Program-made: the position numbers and the translations under genes | Shown: piece after piece, positions 46,556 to 55,959 of the stretch | How positions within the stretch are numbered: the stretch's first letter is position 1 | Layout of the letters: each line of letters opens with the position of its first letter | Notes under the pieces: model-generated | What the model saw: only the letters and a program-made list of their open reading frames with translations | Databases searched by the model: none | What the model was told of the DNA's origin: nothing | Source: an uncultured Prevotellaceae bacterium | Lineage (GTDB): Bacteria > Bacteroidota > Bacteroidia > Bacteroidales > Bacteroidaceae | Length of the DNA: 64,000 nucleotides | Direction of reading: 5' to 3' | Assembly: GCA_947174945.1 (NCBI GenBank) | Contig: CAMWKZ010000007.1 | Span: 16,866-80,865 of the forward strand

Positions 46556-48856
46556 ATGGTAAAGATTTCTAAAGAGGCCGCTCTCGCCTATCATGAGGCT
46601 GGCCGCCCTGGTAAAATCGAAGTGAAGCCCACCAAGGCTTATCGTACTCAAACCGACCTGTCGCTGGCTTATTCGCCCGGCGTAGCCTATCCGTGTCTGG
46701 AGATTCAGCAGAATCCCGACAACGCCTACAAGTACACGGACAAGGGCAATCTGGTGGCTGTCATTTCCAACGGCACGGCTGTGCTCGGTCTGGGCGACAT
46801 CGGTGCCATAAGCGGCAAGCCCGTGATGGAGGGAAAAGGTCTGCTATTCAAGATATACGGCGGTATTGACGTGTTCGACATCGAGGTCAACGAGAAAGAC
46901 CCCGAGAAGTTCTGCGAGGCCGTGGAGCGCATCGCCCCCACCTTTGGCGGCATTAACTTAGAGGACATCAAGGCCCCTGAGTGTTTCTACATCGAGGAAC
47001 GCCTGAAGCGCACGCTCGACATCCCCGTGATGCACGACGACCAGCACGGCACGGCGATTATCTCGGCTGCCGGTCTGAAGAATGCGCTGGAGGTGAACGG
47101 CAAGGACATTAGCAAGGTGAAGATTGTGGTGAACGGTGCCGGTGCTGCGGCTATCTCGTGTACCAAGCTGTATATGGCGATTGGCGCCAACAAGGACAAC
47201 ATCGTCATGCTCGACTCGAAGGGTGTCATCTCGACCAGCCGTACCGACCTGAACGAGCAGAAGAAGTTCTTTGCCACCAGCCGTACCGACATCCATACGC
47301 TGGCCGAGGCCGTCAACGGGGCTGATGTCTTCGTAGGACTGTCGAAGGGCAACGTGCTGACCAAGGACATGGTTCGCTCGATGGCCAACGACCCCGTCAT
47401 CTTTGCCCTTGCCAACCCCGTGCCGGAAATCAGTTACGAAGACGCTATGGAGGCTCGCCCTGACACACTCATGTCGACGGGACGCACCGACTATCCCAAC
47501 CAGATTAACAACGTCATCGGCTTCCCCTACATCTTCCGCGGAGCACTCGACGTTCACGCTACGGCCATCAACGAGGAGATGAAACTGGCTGCCGTTCACG
47601 CCATTGCCGACTTGGCCAAGCAGCCCGTGCCCGACGTGGTGAACGATGTGTACAAGGTGAACAACCTGACCTTCGGGCGCAACTACTTCATTCCGAAGCC
47701 CGTCGACCCACGACTGATTACTGAGGTCAGTGCCGCCGTGGCCAAGGCTGCCATTGAGAGCGGTGTGGCTCGCCGCACCATCACCGACTGGGACGAATAC
47801 AAGCGCTCGCTCTCCATACTGCTCGGTCAGGAGACAAAGCTGACGCAGAAGCTCTACGCCACCGCTGCTGCCCATCCGCAGCGCGTCGTCTTTGCCGAGG
47901 CTGTCCACCCCACCATGCTGAAGGCTGCCGTACAGGCCAAGGCCGAGAACATCTGCGAACCGATTCTGCTGGGCAACGACGAGGTTATCCAGAAGATGGC
48001 CGACAAGCTCGACCTTAACATCGAGGGCATCGAGATTGTCAACCTGCGCCACCCCTCTGAGCAGGAGCGCCGCGAGCGTTACGCCCATATCCTGACGGAA
48101 AAGCGCCAGCGCGAGGGCTACACGTTCCAAGAGGCTAACGACAAGATGTTCGAGCGCAACTACTTTGGCATGATGATGGTCGAGACGGGCGAGGCCGATG
48201 CCTTCCTGACGGGCCTGTACACCAAGTATTCTAACACCATCAAGGTAATTAACGAGGTGATTGGCATCCGTCCTGAGTTTAAGCACTTCGGAGCCATGCA
48301 CATCATCAACTCTGCCCACGGCACACTCTACATTGCCGACACACTGGTCAACGAGAACCCCGACACCGACACGCTGATTGACATTGCCAAGCTGGCATCG
48401 ACGAGTGTCAAGTTCTTCAACGAGAAGCCTGTGATTGGCATGATTAGCCACTCTAACTTCGGCAGTAACCAGACGGAGGGGGCACAGAAGGTAAAGCACG
48501 CCGTGGAGTATATGCAGGAGCACCATCCTGAACTGCCCATCGACGGCGAGTTGCAGATTGGTTTCGCCCTCAACCGTGAGCTGCGCGACGAGCAGTACCC
48601 CTTCACCCGTCTTAAAGGCAAGGATGTTAACACGCTCGTGTTCCCCAACCTCACCTCTGCCCGCTCCAGCTACAAGATGCTGCAGATGCTCCATGCCGAC
48701 GTGGAGATTATCGGCCCCATCCAAATGGGTCTGAACAAGCCCATCCATTTCGTCGATTTTGGAGCCTCCGTGCGCGACATCGTGAACATCGTGGCCGTGG
48801 CTGCTATCGATGCCTACGTGGACAAAGTGAAGAAAAGCATTGAGACGGCAGAATAA
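46556..48856 (+). CDS. maeB: NADP-dependent malic enzyme, phosphotransacetylase-fused type
   Basis: 766 residues from MVKISKEAALAYHEAG; the ORF track adds 40 residues that include the promoter. The malic enzyme part (1-430) has SLAYSPGVAYPCLEI, MEGKGLLFKIYGGIDVFDIE, the dinucleotide motif VVNGAGAAAISC and MHDDQHGTAI. A phosphotransacetylase-like domain (about 440-766; RVVFAEAVHPTMLKAA, HFVDFGASVRDIVNIVAVAAIDA) is fused as in MaeB. It oxidatively decarboxylates malate to pyruvate; the PTA part is usually regulatory. A 22-bp array follows 20 bp after the stop. Confidence 0.95.
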   Translation: MVKISKEAALAYHEAGRPGKIEVKPTKAYRTQTDLSLAYSPGVAYPCLEIQQNPDNAYKYTDKGNLVAVISNGTAVLGLGDIGAISGKPVMEGKGLLFKIYGGIDVFDIEVNEKDPEKFCEAVERIAPTFGGINLEDIKAPECFYIEERLKRTLDIPVMHDDQHGTAIISAAGLKNALEVNGKDISKVKIVVNGAGAAAISCTKLYMAIGANKDNIVMLDSKGVISTSRTDLNEQKKFFATSRTDIHTLAEAVNGADVFVGLSKGNVLTKDMVRSMANDPVIFALANPVPEISYEDAMEARPDTLMSTGRTDYPNQINNVIGFPYIFRGALDVHATAINEEMKLAAVHAIADLAKQPVPDVVNDVYKVNNLTFGRNYFIPKPVDPRLITEVSAAVAKAAIESGVARRTITDWDEYKRSLSILLGQETKLTQKLYATAAAHPQRVVFAEAVHPTMLKAAVQAKAENICEPILLGNDEVIQKMADKLDLNIEGIEIVNLRHPSEQERRERYAHILTEKRQREGYTFQEANDKMFERNYFGMMMVETGEADAFLTGLYTKYSNTIKVINEVIGIRPEFKHFGAMHIINSAHGTLYIADTLVNENPDTDTLIDIAKLASTSVKFFNEKPVIGMISHSNFGSNQTEGAQKVKHAVEYMQEHHPELPIDGELQIGFALNRELRDEQYPFTRLKGKDVNTLVFPNLTSARSSYKMLQMLHADVEIIGPIQMGLNKPIHFVDFGASVRDIVNIVAVAAIDAYVDKVKKSIETAE

Positions 48857-48876
48857 GCCATCCGACAGCAACGTTT

Positions 48877-48964
48877 GAAAGAACGGCTCTTACCGCGAGT
48901 AAGAACCGTTCTTTCCACCAGAAAGAGCCGTCCTTTCCAAGAGAAAGAACGGCTCTTTCGTTAA
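48877..48964. repeat. 22-bp tandem array, family C, 4 units
   Basis: Units at 48877, 48899, 48921 and 48943, each built on GAAAGAACCGTTCTTTCC-like dyads with a 4-nt linker. Adjacent half-units can also pair (TCTTAC with GTAAGA; CTTTC with GAAAG). It lies between the convergent maeB and DUF3795 genes and may act as a hairpin series at the transcript end. 48965-49074 holds nothing else recognisable. Confidence 0.95.
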
Positions 48965-49074
48965 GACCGATACGCAACGACTACGAAACCTTCAGGCTCG
49001 GTGCCCTGCCTGCCACTATCTCGCAGAACACACATTTGCTTTTCGTTGCCTCGTCCATCAGCTCCAATTTACTT

Positions 49075-49419
49075 TTACCGCCGTTTCATAACCATCAGTC
49101 CCCGCCTTGTCATTTCCTCAGCAAAAGCCTGTTCTCCGTTCTCACGAATGTAGCGAATGCAGGCAGGACGGTCGCTGCGGAACACAAAGGCAAACACTTT
49201 GCCTATAAAGTTGTTGTACAGTCGGCATTCCTGCACGTCCTTGTCACATTCGGCGCACGTATGGAAGCCACGCTCCATACAGCACTGTCTTATCTTGCAC
49301 CACGATGCCTTCTCGTTCTTGTGGCACCCCGGACACTTGCCGTTGCAATACTTTCTGCATCCTCCACAGTACAGCCCACACGCGGCTATGGTCTGTTTGT
49401 CCACTTTGATTTCGTTCAT
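49075..49419 (-). CDS. DUF3795 Cys-rich protein
   Basis: 114 residues with a dense cysteine pattern (ACGLYCGGCRKYCNGKCPGC, CKIRQCCMERGFHTCAECDK). This is the DUF3795 signature and suggests metal or Fe-S binding in the cytoplasm. Function is unknown. It stands alone; no clear promoter box was seen. Confidence 0.85.
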   Translation of the reverse strand: MNEIKVDKQTIAACGLYCGGCRKYCNGKCPGCHKNEKASWCKIRQCCMERGFHTCAECDKDVQECRLYNNFIGKVFAFVFRSDRPACIRYIRENGEQAFAEEMTRRGLMVMKRR

Positions 49420-49518
49420 TACAATTCTGCTCCTAAAGATTACTGGTGCAAAGATAGTCAGTTTTATTCAATCAGCCAAGGGCAACCAACCAAAACGATG
49501 CAAATATTCCGATAATCC

Positions 49519-49549
49519 TTTTCCATGTCGGAAATAATTACTACCTTTG
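49519..49549 (+). promoter_or_regulatory. Promoter of the pectate lyase gene
   Basis: TTTT (49519-49522), 19 nt, TACCTTTG (49542-49549): one mismatch in the -33 element, exact spacing, 34 nt before the ATG. Confidence 0.6.
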
Positions 49550-49583
49550 TACACAAACTACAAAGCAAATAAATCAAAGAGAA

Positions 49584-51686
49584 ATGAGAACTACTAAAAC
49601 AAATGTATTAGCAACTTTGGCATTGCTATTTACGTTGACAGCAAGCGCGCAGAGCGGACTTGTGGGGTTTGCCAACTACAGCGACATGGGGCTGCATGGC
49701 ACCACGGGCGGAAAGGGAGGAAAGATTGTACACGTGACAACACGCGAAGAGTTTACGCGATATGCGGGGGCAGACGAGCCTTACATTATCATACTCGACG
49801 CTGACCTGAAGGGACACTACGACTACAGTGCCAATCCCAAGCAGAAGCACGACGTGATAAGCGTGAAAAGCAACAAGACGATTATCGGCGGTGGCAAAGG
49901 CGCACACCTTGACAGCTTGGGGCTGGACATAAACGGGCAGCAGAACATCATCATACGCAACCTGAGGATAACAAAGGCCGACCCTGATGCCATAGCGTTC
50001 AGGGACACACACCACGTGTGGGTGGACCACTGCGACCTGTCAAGCCAAAAGGAAGCGAGGGACGAGAACGACGGACTGCTGGACTTCACCTACGGGTCAA
50101 GTTATCTTACCGTGTCGTGGTGCAGGTTCCATGACCACGACAAGACATCGATATGCAGCTCTGGCACACGCAACATCAGCGACTACGGGCGGCAGCGCGT
50201 CACCTACCACCACAACGCGTTCATAAACTGCACACAGCGCAACCCAAGAATTGGCTACGGGCTGGGGCATATCTTCAACGACTACAATCAGGATAACTCT
50301 TCGTATGCCATAGGCATGTTTGCCCGTGCTGTGGTGAACGTAGAGAACTGCTACTTCAAGAACGTAAAGGAGGCTTTCAACCAGATGTACGCTACAAGCG
50401 CCGACGATGCCTATTGGGGATTCGTAAGGAGCACGGGCAACCAGTTTGACAACACTAACAACGGGACGAAGGGCAACAGCGACGAAGGTTTCGATGTAAG
50501 CCGCTACTACATGTACGATTTCGCCCTTGACAAGGCTGCCGACGTGCCGGGACTGGTGTCAGCAATGGGTTGCACCGAGGGGATTGAGGGCGACATCATC
50601 CCGTTCCCCGGCGACGGTGCCATAGGCATTCAGGCGGACATCCGCCCCAGTTGCAGCGACATCGAGGGAGCTACGGACTATATATATACAATAGGTGTAA
50701 CGCCAGAGAGTATGCAAGAATGTCGTCCGGAGGAAATGACGCTCGCGCCGTCAACGACGTATTACTGGCAGGTGCGCGTTGTGGGTGGCAAGTACGACGG
50801 TAAGACTTCAGCCATATTCCGCTTTGCCACAGCTGGCACAAAGGCTCACACCCCATCGCCGGCGGACGGCGACCGCCATACTGAGTTGCGCGAGATTGTG
50901 GGCGAGAGCGTGCCGTGCGCACCGCTGACACTGCGCTGGCGCGAGAGCTTCGATGCCGAAGGGTACACCGTAAGCGTAGGACAGCAAAGCGACATGACCG
51001 ACGCTGTGAGCATCGACGTAGACCAGCCAGCATACAGGCCCGACAACCTGCGCCACGGCGAGACCTACTACTGGCGCGTAGACACGAAGCGACAAGACGG
51101 CACAGTGGCCGAGGGCGACGTATGGAGCTTTAGTTCAGACATAAGCCTTGCCCACACAGGGCGCAACGAAGTTGAGCACGCCGTGCGTGGTGGCCTGTGC
51201 TTCCCCGAGCGCGATGTCACGGCAAACTGGATAATAGCCTCTAACGACTCGTGCAACGTAGGCGACCAAGGCCCCGGCTACATGAGCTTCGTATGGGACG
51301 GCGACCCCGGAGCATACAACCTCGGCACAGCCTACTTCGACGAAAGCTCAGGCCAAGGATGGTTCAGCATATATGTCAACGAGGAACAGCACGACGAATG
51401 GACCGCCTCAGCCAATAACAACAAGATGGCCATACGCCAGACAAAGAACGTAGCATTAGCACATGGCGACGAGATACGCATAGAGTTTTACACACAAAAG
51501 AATATGCGGTGCCGCACAGACTACCTCGACATCACCCCCGACCCAACCGGCATTCATGACATCACCACAGCCACCACAACCAGCCAAGACACGGAACCAA
51601 TCTACAACCTTGCCGGCCAGCGCATAACCACCCCCGTCAAAGGACAGATATACATCAAGGGCAACAAGAAGTTCATCCAGAGATAA
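49584..51686 (+). CDS. Secreted pectate lyase, PL1 family, with C-terminal surface modules
   Basis: 700 residues. The signal peptide ends TASAQ. The parallel beta-helix lyase domain (about 25-330) has the Ca-binding and catalytic PL1 phrases: NIIIRNLRI, HHVWVDHCDLS, SYLTVSWCRFHDHDKTS and RVTYHHNAFINCTQRNPRIG, with the catalytic Arg in NPR. Two fibronectin-III-like segments (about 340-530; TTYYWQVRVVGGKYDG, GETYYWRVDTKRQDG) and a carbohydrate-binding-like domain (about 545-665) follow. The tail is EPIYNLAGQRIT..KGQIYIKGNKKF, as in the LRR protein. It would cut polygalacturonate outside the cell. No SusCD pair is adjacent. Confidence 0.9.
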   Translation: MRTTKTNVLATLALLFTLTASAQSGLVGFANYSDMGLHGTTGGKGGKIVHVTTREEFTRYAGADEPYIIILDADLKGHYDYSANPKQKHDVISVKSNKTIIGGGKGAHLDSLGLDINGQQNIIIRNLRITKADPDAIAFRDTHHVWVDHCDLSSQKEARDENDGLLDFTYGSSYLTVSWCRFHDHDKTSICSSGTRNISDYGRQRVTYHHNAFINCTQRNPRIGYGLGHIFNDYNQDNSSYAIGMFARAVVNVENCYFKNVKEAFNQMYATSADDAYWGFVRSTGNQFDNTNNGTKGNSDEGFDVSRYYMYDFALDKAADVPGLVSAMGCTEGIEGDIIPFPGDGAIGIQADIRPSCSDIEGATDYIYTIGVTPESMQECRPEEMTLAPSTTYYWQVRVVGGKYDGKTSAIFRFATAGTKAHTPSPADGDRHTELREIVGESVPCAPLTLRWRESFDAEGYTVSVGQQSDMTDAVSIDVDQPAYRPDNLRHGETYYWRVDTKRQDGTVAEGDVWSFSSDISLAHTGRNEVEHAVRGGLCFPERDVTANWIIASNDSCNVGDQGPGYMSFVWDGDPGAYNLGTAYFDESSGQGWFSIYVNEEQHDEWTASANNNKMAIRQTKNVALAHGDEIRIEFYTQKNMRCRTDYLDITPDPTGIHDITTATTTSQDTEPIYNLAGQRITTPVKGQIYIKGNKKFIQR

Positions 51687-51696
51687 CCCGTCTCAT

Positions 51697-51746
51697 CACC
51701 GCCATATAGAGAGCACTATATAGACTGCTTCGCGGTGTTTATTCTT
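51697..51746 (+). terminator. Terminator-like hairpin after the pectate lyase gene
   Basis: Outer stem CACCGC/GCGGTG with inner ATATAG/CTATAT, followed by TTTATTCTT. Confidence 0.6.
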
Positions 51747-51801
51747 GGGAAAGGCTTACAAAAACGTTAGCGCGATGGGTGAGAGTCTCGAAAATAATTT
51801 G

Positions 51802-51809
51802 TATTTTTG
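51802..51809 (+). promoter_or_regulatory. -7 box of radA
   Basis: TATTTTTG, matching TAnnTTTG, 8 nt before the chosen radA ATG; the leader would be very short. Confidence 0.45.
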
Positions 51810-51817
51810 CAGGCGTT

Positions 51818-53212
51818 ATGGCAAAGGAGAAAATCATGTACGTCTGCTCGAACTGCGGACAAGAGTCGGCCAAGTGGATAGGCAAGTGCCCTGCCTGCGG
51901 TCAGTGGAATACGTTTAAGGAGTTCAGGAGCCTGCCTACTACCTCTTCCAAAGGGAGGGGGAGCTTTGGCGACGGAGGGGGTGTCTCGAGCAGGGGGCGC
52001 GACGCAGCCAAGGTGCTCAGGTTGCGCGACATATCGTCGCACGACGACCCACGTATTGACATGCACGACCAAGAGCTGAATCGGGTGCTGGGGGGCGGAC
52101 TGGTGCCGGGCTCCATTGTGCTGTTAGGCGGTGAGCCGGGCATTGGCAAGTCGACACTATCGCTACAAACCATGCTCAGCTTGCCTGACATGCGGGTGCT
52201 CTACGTCAGTGGTGAGGAGAGTGCTCACCAGCTGAAGATGAGGGCTGGGCGTATCAGCCATCAGGAGAACGACAACTTCATGATACTTTGCGAGAACTCG
52301 CTGGAGGCCATCTTCGAGCACATTAAGGAGGTGCAGCCCGAGCTGGTGGTTATCGACTCCATTCAGACCATATCGACCGAGGATGTGGAGTCCAGTGCCG
52401 GCTCAATCGCCCAAGTGCGCGAGTGCGCCTCTGCCCTGCTCCGCTTTGCCAAGACCAGCGGCGTGCCCGTCATTCTGATAGGCCACATCACCAAGGAGGG
52501 AACGCTGGCTGGGCCGAAGATTCTGGAACACATCGTAGACACGGTTATCCAGTTTGAGGGCGACCAGCACTATATGTACCGCATCCTGCGCTCTATCAAG
52601 AACCGATTTGGCTCTACTTCAGAACTGGGTATCTACGAGATGCAGCAGACGGGACTTCGACAGGTCAGCAACCCGTCGGAGCTGTTGCTGACCGAAGACC
52701 ACGACGGGCTTTCGGGCGTAGCCATCTCAAGTGCCATTGAGGGTGTGCGCCCCTTCTTGGTAGAGACGCAGGCACTCGTCAGCAGTGCGGCCTATGGTAC
52801 ACCGCAACGCTCGGCTACGGGCTTCGACCAGCGGCGACTGAATATGCTGTTAGCCGTGCTCGAAAAGCGCGTCGGCTTCAAACTGATGCAGAAAGACGTG
52901 TTCCTGAATATTGCCGGTGGATTGCGAGTAACGGACATGGCGATGGACTTGTCCGTGATTGCCGCCGTGCTATCCAGCAACGTAGACACGCCGATAGAGA
53001 GCGGTTGGTGCATGGCTGGCGAGGTAGGACTGAGCGGCGAGGTGCGCCCCATAGCCCGCATCGAGCAGCGCATTGCCGAAGCCGAGAAGTTAGGCTTCCA
53101 GCATATCATCATACCTAAGTATAATATGAGTGCCCTGAACCGCAAAAAGTTCCAGATAGAACTGGTGCCCGTCCGCAAGGTAGAAGAGGCACTGCGTGCC
53201 CTCTTCGGCTAA
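51818..53212 (+). CDS. radA: DNA repair protein RadA
   Basis: 464 residues from MAKEKIMYVCSNCG; the GTG start in the ORF track runs through the -7 box. A C4 zinc finger (CSNCGQESAKWIGKCPACG) precedes the RecA-like ATPase with Walker A GGEPGIGKSTLSLQ and the RadA signature KNRFGSTSELGIYEM. A Lon-protease-like C-terminal domain (about 280-460) follows. It drives branch migration in recombinational repair. It overlaps queC tail to tail by 4 bp. Confidence 0.95.
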   Translation: MAKEKIMYVCSNCGQESAKWIGKCPACGQWNTFKEFRSLPTTSSKGRGSFGDGGGVSSRGRDAAKVLRLRDISSHDDPRIDMHDQELNRVLGGGLVPGSIVLLGGEPGIGKSTLSLQTMLSLPDMRVLYVSGEESAHQLKMRAGRISHQENDNFMILCENSLEAIFEHIKEVQPELVVIDSIQTISTEDVESSAGSIAQVRECASALLRFAKTSGVPVILIGHITKEGTLAGPKILEHIVDTVIQFEGDQHYMYRILRSIKNRFGSTSELGIYEMQQTGLRQVSNPSELLLTEDHDGLSGVAISSAIEGVRPFLVETQALVSSAAYGTPQRSATGFDQRRLNMLLAVLEKRVGFKLMQKDVFLNIAGGLRVTDMAMDLSVIAAVLSSNVDTPIESGWCMAGEVGLSGEVRPIARIEQRIAEAEKLGFQHIIIPKYNMSALNRKKFQIELVPVRKVEEALRALFG

Positions 53213-53862
53213 TCCTCGTACACCGTTTTGTCGTCAATGCCCGCCTCGGCCAGAGCCTCACGGCGCTCCACGCACGTGCCGCAACGGCCACAATGCTTTT
53301 CGCCACCCTTGTAGCACGACCATGTGTCGGCATAGTCAATGCCCAATGCCTTGCCCCGTCGGGCAATGTCCGCCTTCGTCATATTGGTGTATGGCGAGCG
53401 CAGCCTGACAGTGACAAACGTGCCAGCCTGAGCCGCTTGGTCGAAAGCATCGACAAACTCAGGGCGGCAGTCGGGATAGACGGTGTGGTCGCCACCGTGG
53501 TTAGCCATCATCACATATTTCAGTCTGTTGCTCTCCGCAATGCCCACGGCGATGCTCAGCATGATGCCGTTGCGGAAAGGCACCACCGTCGACCGCATAT
53601 TCTCGTCAGCGTAGTGTCCTTCAGGAATTTCCTCACCACCCTCCAACAGCGAACTCTTAAAGTAGCGCGTCATAAAGTCCAAGGGTATTACCACGTGACG
53701 AATGCCCAGCCGCTCGCAATGCAGGCGGGCACAGGGGATTTCGCGCGCATTATGCTTCGAGCCATAGTCAAACGAGATGGCCAGCGCAATGCGCTCCTGC
53801 TCATCATATAATAAGGTAGTGGAGTCAAGCCCACCGCTCAAAATCAATACAGAATCTTTCAT
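53209..53862 (-). CDS. queC: 7-cyano-7-deazaguanine synthase QueC
   Basis: 217 residues from MKDSVLILSGGLDSTT; the ORF track adds 4. The PP-loop ATP motif is SGGLDST. The zinc site is CYKGGEKHCGRCGTCVERREA, and GGDHTVYPDCRPEF is a family block. It converts carboxydeazaguanine to preQ0 in queuosine synthesis. Single gene here; the TonB-dependent receptor is divergent from it. Confidence 0.95.
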   Translation of the reverse strand: MKDSVLILSGGLDSTTLLYDEQERIALAISFDYGSKHNAREIPCARLHCERLGIRHVVIPLDFMTRYFKSSLLEGGEEIPEGHYADENMRSTVVPFRNGIMLSIAVGIAESNRLKYVMMANHGGDHTVYPDCRPEFVDAFDQAAQAGTFVTVRLRSPYTNMTKADIARRGKALGIDYADTWSCYKGGEKHCGRCGTCVERREALAEAGIDDKTVYED

Positions 53863-53871
53863 ATCCGAGTG

Positions 53872-53908
53872 CAAAGGTACGATTTTTTAGATATATTTCG
53901 TACCTTTG
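53872..53908. promoter_or_regulatory. Back-to-back promoters of queC and the TonB receptor gene
   Basis: An inverted repeat GTGCAAAGGTACGA / TCGTACCTTTGCAC (14 bp perfect, 53870-53912) places TACCTTTG boxes on both strands (53872-53879 minus, 53901-53908 plus). Each -7 box sits in the other's -33 region. Confidence 0.65.
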
Positions 53909-53930
53909 CACCGCTTTTTAGTTATCACAC

Positions 53931-55958
53931 ATGTACAAACCACTTTACAACCAGCGCAAAGCCTTCCGCTTCCGCCAGTTTTCGCGGAAGGGATATGCCC
54001 TGTTTGCCTGTCTGGGACGTGTCGTTACCATCGGCGTGCTGAGTGTGGCCACCCTGCAGTCGGCCAGTGCCGCCACCGATGACGTCAACACAAAGACGGA
54101 GACCACCGACGACGGACAAACGACCGACAAGGAGGCCATGCTCGACGATGTCGAGGTGACGGGCTCACGCGCACCGCTTGCACTTGGGCAAGCAGCGAGA
54201 ATGGTCACTGTACTGACGCGCGACGAGATTCAGGCGGCGCCAGTACAAAGTATTAACGATTTGCTGAAATACGCCGTTGGCGTGGATGTTCGTCAGCGTG
54301 GCCCGATTGGTGCCCAGACGGACATTGGCATCCGTGGCGGCACGAGCGAGCAGCTGACGATTTTGCTAAACGGCATTAACATCTGCGACCCACAGACGGG
54401 GCACAACGCTTTCGACTTCCCCTGCGACCTGAGCGACATCGAGCGCATTGAGGTGCTGGAGGGGCCAGCAGGCCGGGTCTACGGCACGTCGTCGCTGATG
54501 GGGGCGATAAACATCGTCACCAAGCAGGCCGCCCAGAGCAGTGCCGACATTCATGCCGAGGGGGGCAGCTTCGGCTACCTGTCGGCAGGGGCACGCATCA
54601 ACGGGAACAACGGGGCATGGAACAACCAGCTATCGGCCAGCTATACGCGCAGCGACGGCTACCTGCGCGCCAAGTCGGGTGCGCTCAACAGCGACTACTC
54701 GGGTGGCAAGGCGTTCTATCAGGGCAGCTATCAGGCAGCCGATTTTCGCCTGAACTGGCACGCAGGCATGAGCACCAAGGGGTTCGGTTCCAACACGTTC
54801 TACAGTGCCAAGTTCGATGAGCAGTATGAGCGCACCACCAAGCTCTATACGGCTGTCAAGGGCGAGACCAGCGGACGGCTCCACTTCAGCCCTGCCATCT
54901 ACTGGAACCGCTCCTACGACCGCTTTGAACTGATACGCGATTCGGAGGTCACGGTGCCTTTCAACCACCACCGCACCGATGTCTTTGGCATCAACCTGAA
55001 CAACTACTTCGACTGGCAGTTAGGGCGCACGGCCTTCGGTGCCGAGTTTCGCAACGAGGACATCGTTAGCAGCAACTTAGGCGAGCCGCTGAACGCCCCA
55101 TACGGCCAGTACAAGTACGGGCTGAACCGCTCGAACCTGAGCCTGCACTTGGAGCACAACATCCTGCTGCGCCGCTTCACGTTGTCGGCAGGCTTCATCG
55201 CCGTTAAGAACACGTGGAACGAGATGCCCTTCACCGTCTATCCCGGCATTGATGCCAGCTACCGCATTGGCGAGTGCTGGAAGGTGTATGCCTCCTACAA
55301 CTCATCGCTGCGTATGCCGTCGGTCACCGAGCTGTATTACAGCGTGGGCGGCCATCAGGCTGACAAGTATCTGAAGCCCGAGGAGCTGCGGGCAGTAGAG
55401 GGAGGCGTGAAATGGCTAACCCCAGTCGTCAGCTGGCAGGCCAGCGTGTTCCACCACCACTGCCGCAACATGATTGACTGGATTCTTGACCCAGCGGCCA
55501 GCGAACCCGTCTGGCAGAGCGTGAACCATACCAAGGTGAACACACTCGGCTTTGAGACCTCGGCCACGCTGCGCCTGAAGCAGGGCACCGTGACCGTGGC
55601 GTACAGCTACATAGACGAGGACAAGCAGGGCAAGGACAATATCCAGACGCAATCGACACTGGAATACTTGCGCCATAAGCTGGTGGGCCAGCTACTGCTG
55701 CACCTAACGGAGCGGCTGAACTGGAACGTGAAATACCGACTGCAAAAGCGGGCTGGCAGCTACACGACCAACGAGGGTGCGGTAATGCCCTATCACACTT
55801 ACGACATCGTAGACACCCGACTGACATGGAACGCCGACAGCTACTCGCTGTACGTGGAGGCCAACAACCTACTGGGCCGCCGTTATGTCGACTACGGCAA
55901 CGTGCAACAGCCCGGCACGTGGCTGATGGTGGGTGCCAAATATCACTTGAATTTCTAA
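53931..55958 (+). CDS. TonB-dependent outer membrane receptor, BtuB-like
   Basis: 675 residues. After a long basic leader and signal segment (GRVVTIGVLSVATLQSASA) comes a TonB-box-like region (MLDDVEVTGSR). The plug domain (about 75-190) has SINDLLKYAVGVDVRQRG, DIGIRGGTSEQLTILLNG, DIERIEVLEGPAGRVYGT and GAINIVTK. A 22-strand barrel follows, ending VEANNLLGRRYVDYG...GTWLMVGAKYHLNF. It imports a scarce nutrient; the BtuB-like plug suggests a vitamin or metal complex, but no cobalamin riboswitch is present in the 20-bp leader. It is followed 1 bp later by the YiiX-like gene. Cargo unknown. Confidence 0.9.
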   Translation: MYKPLYNQRKAFRFRQFSRKGYALFACLGRVVTIGVLSVATLQSASAATDDVNTKTETTDDGQTTDKEAMLDDVEVTGSRAPLALGQAARMVTVLTRDEIQAAPVQSINDLLKYAVGVDVRQRGPIGAQTDIGIRGGTSEQLTILLNGINICDPQTGHNAFDFPCDLSDIERIEVLEGPAGRVYGTSSLMGAINIVTKQAAQSSADIHAEGGSFGYLSAGARINGNNGAWNNQLSASYTRSDGYLRAKSGALNSDYSGGKAFYQGSYQAADFRLNWHAGMSTKGFGSNTFYSAKFDEQYERTTKLYTAVKGETSGRLHFSPAIYWNRSYDRFELIRDSEVTVPFNHHRTDVFGINLNNYFDWQLGRTAFGAEFRNEDIVSSNLGEPLNAPYGQYKYGLNRSNLSLHLEHNILLRRFTLSAGFIAVKNTWNEMPFTVYPGIDASYRIGECWKVYASYNSSLRMPSVTELYYSVGGHQADKYLKPEELRAVEGGVKWLTPVVSWQASVFHHHCRNMIDWILDPAASEPVWQSVNHTKVNTLGFETSATLRLKQGTVTVAYSYIDEDKQGKDNIQTQSTLEYLRHKLVGQLLLHLTERLNWNVKYRLQKRAGSYTTNEGAVMPYHTYDIVDTRLTWNADSYSLYVEANNLLGRRYVDYGNVQQPGTWLMVGAKYHLNF

Positions 55959-55959
55959 C

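Noticed and set aside
46958-48871. 637-residue ORF antisense to maeB
   Set aside because: Shadow frame of a GC-rich conserved gene; composition is Val/His/Leu/Gly-rich with no domain.
53881-53930. Cobalamin riboswitch before the BtuB-like receptor gene
   Set aside because: The gap to the divergent promoter is too short for the roughly 200-nt riboswitch.
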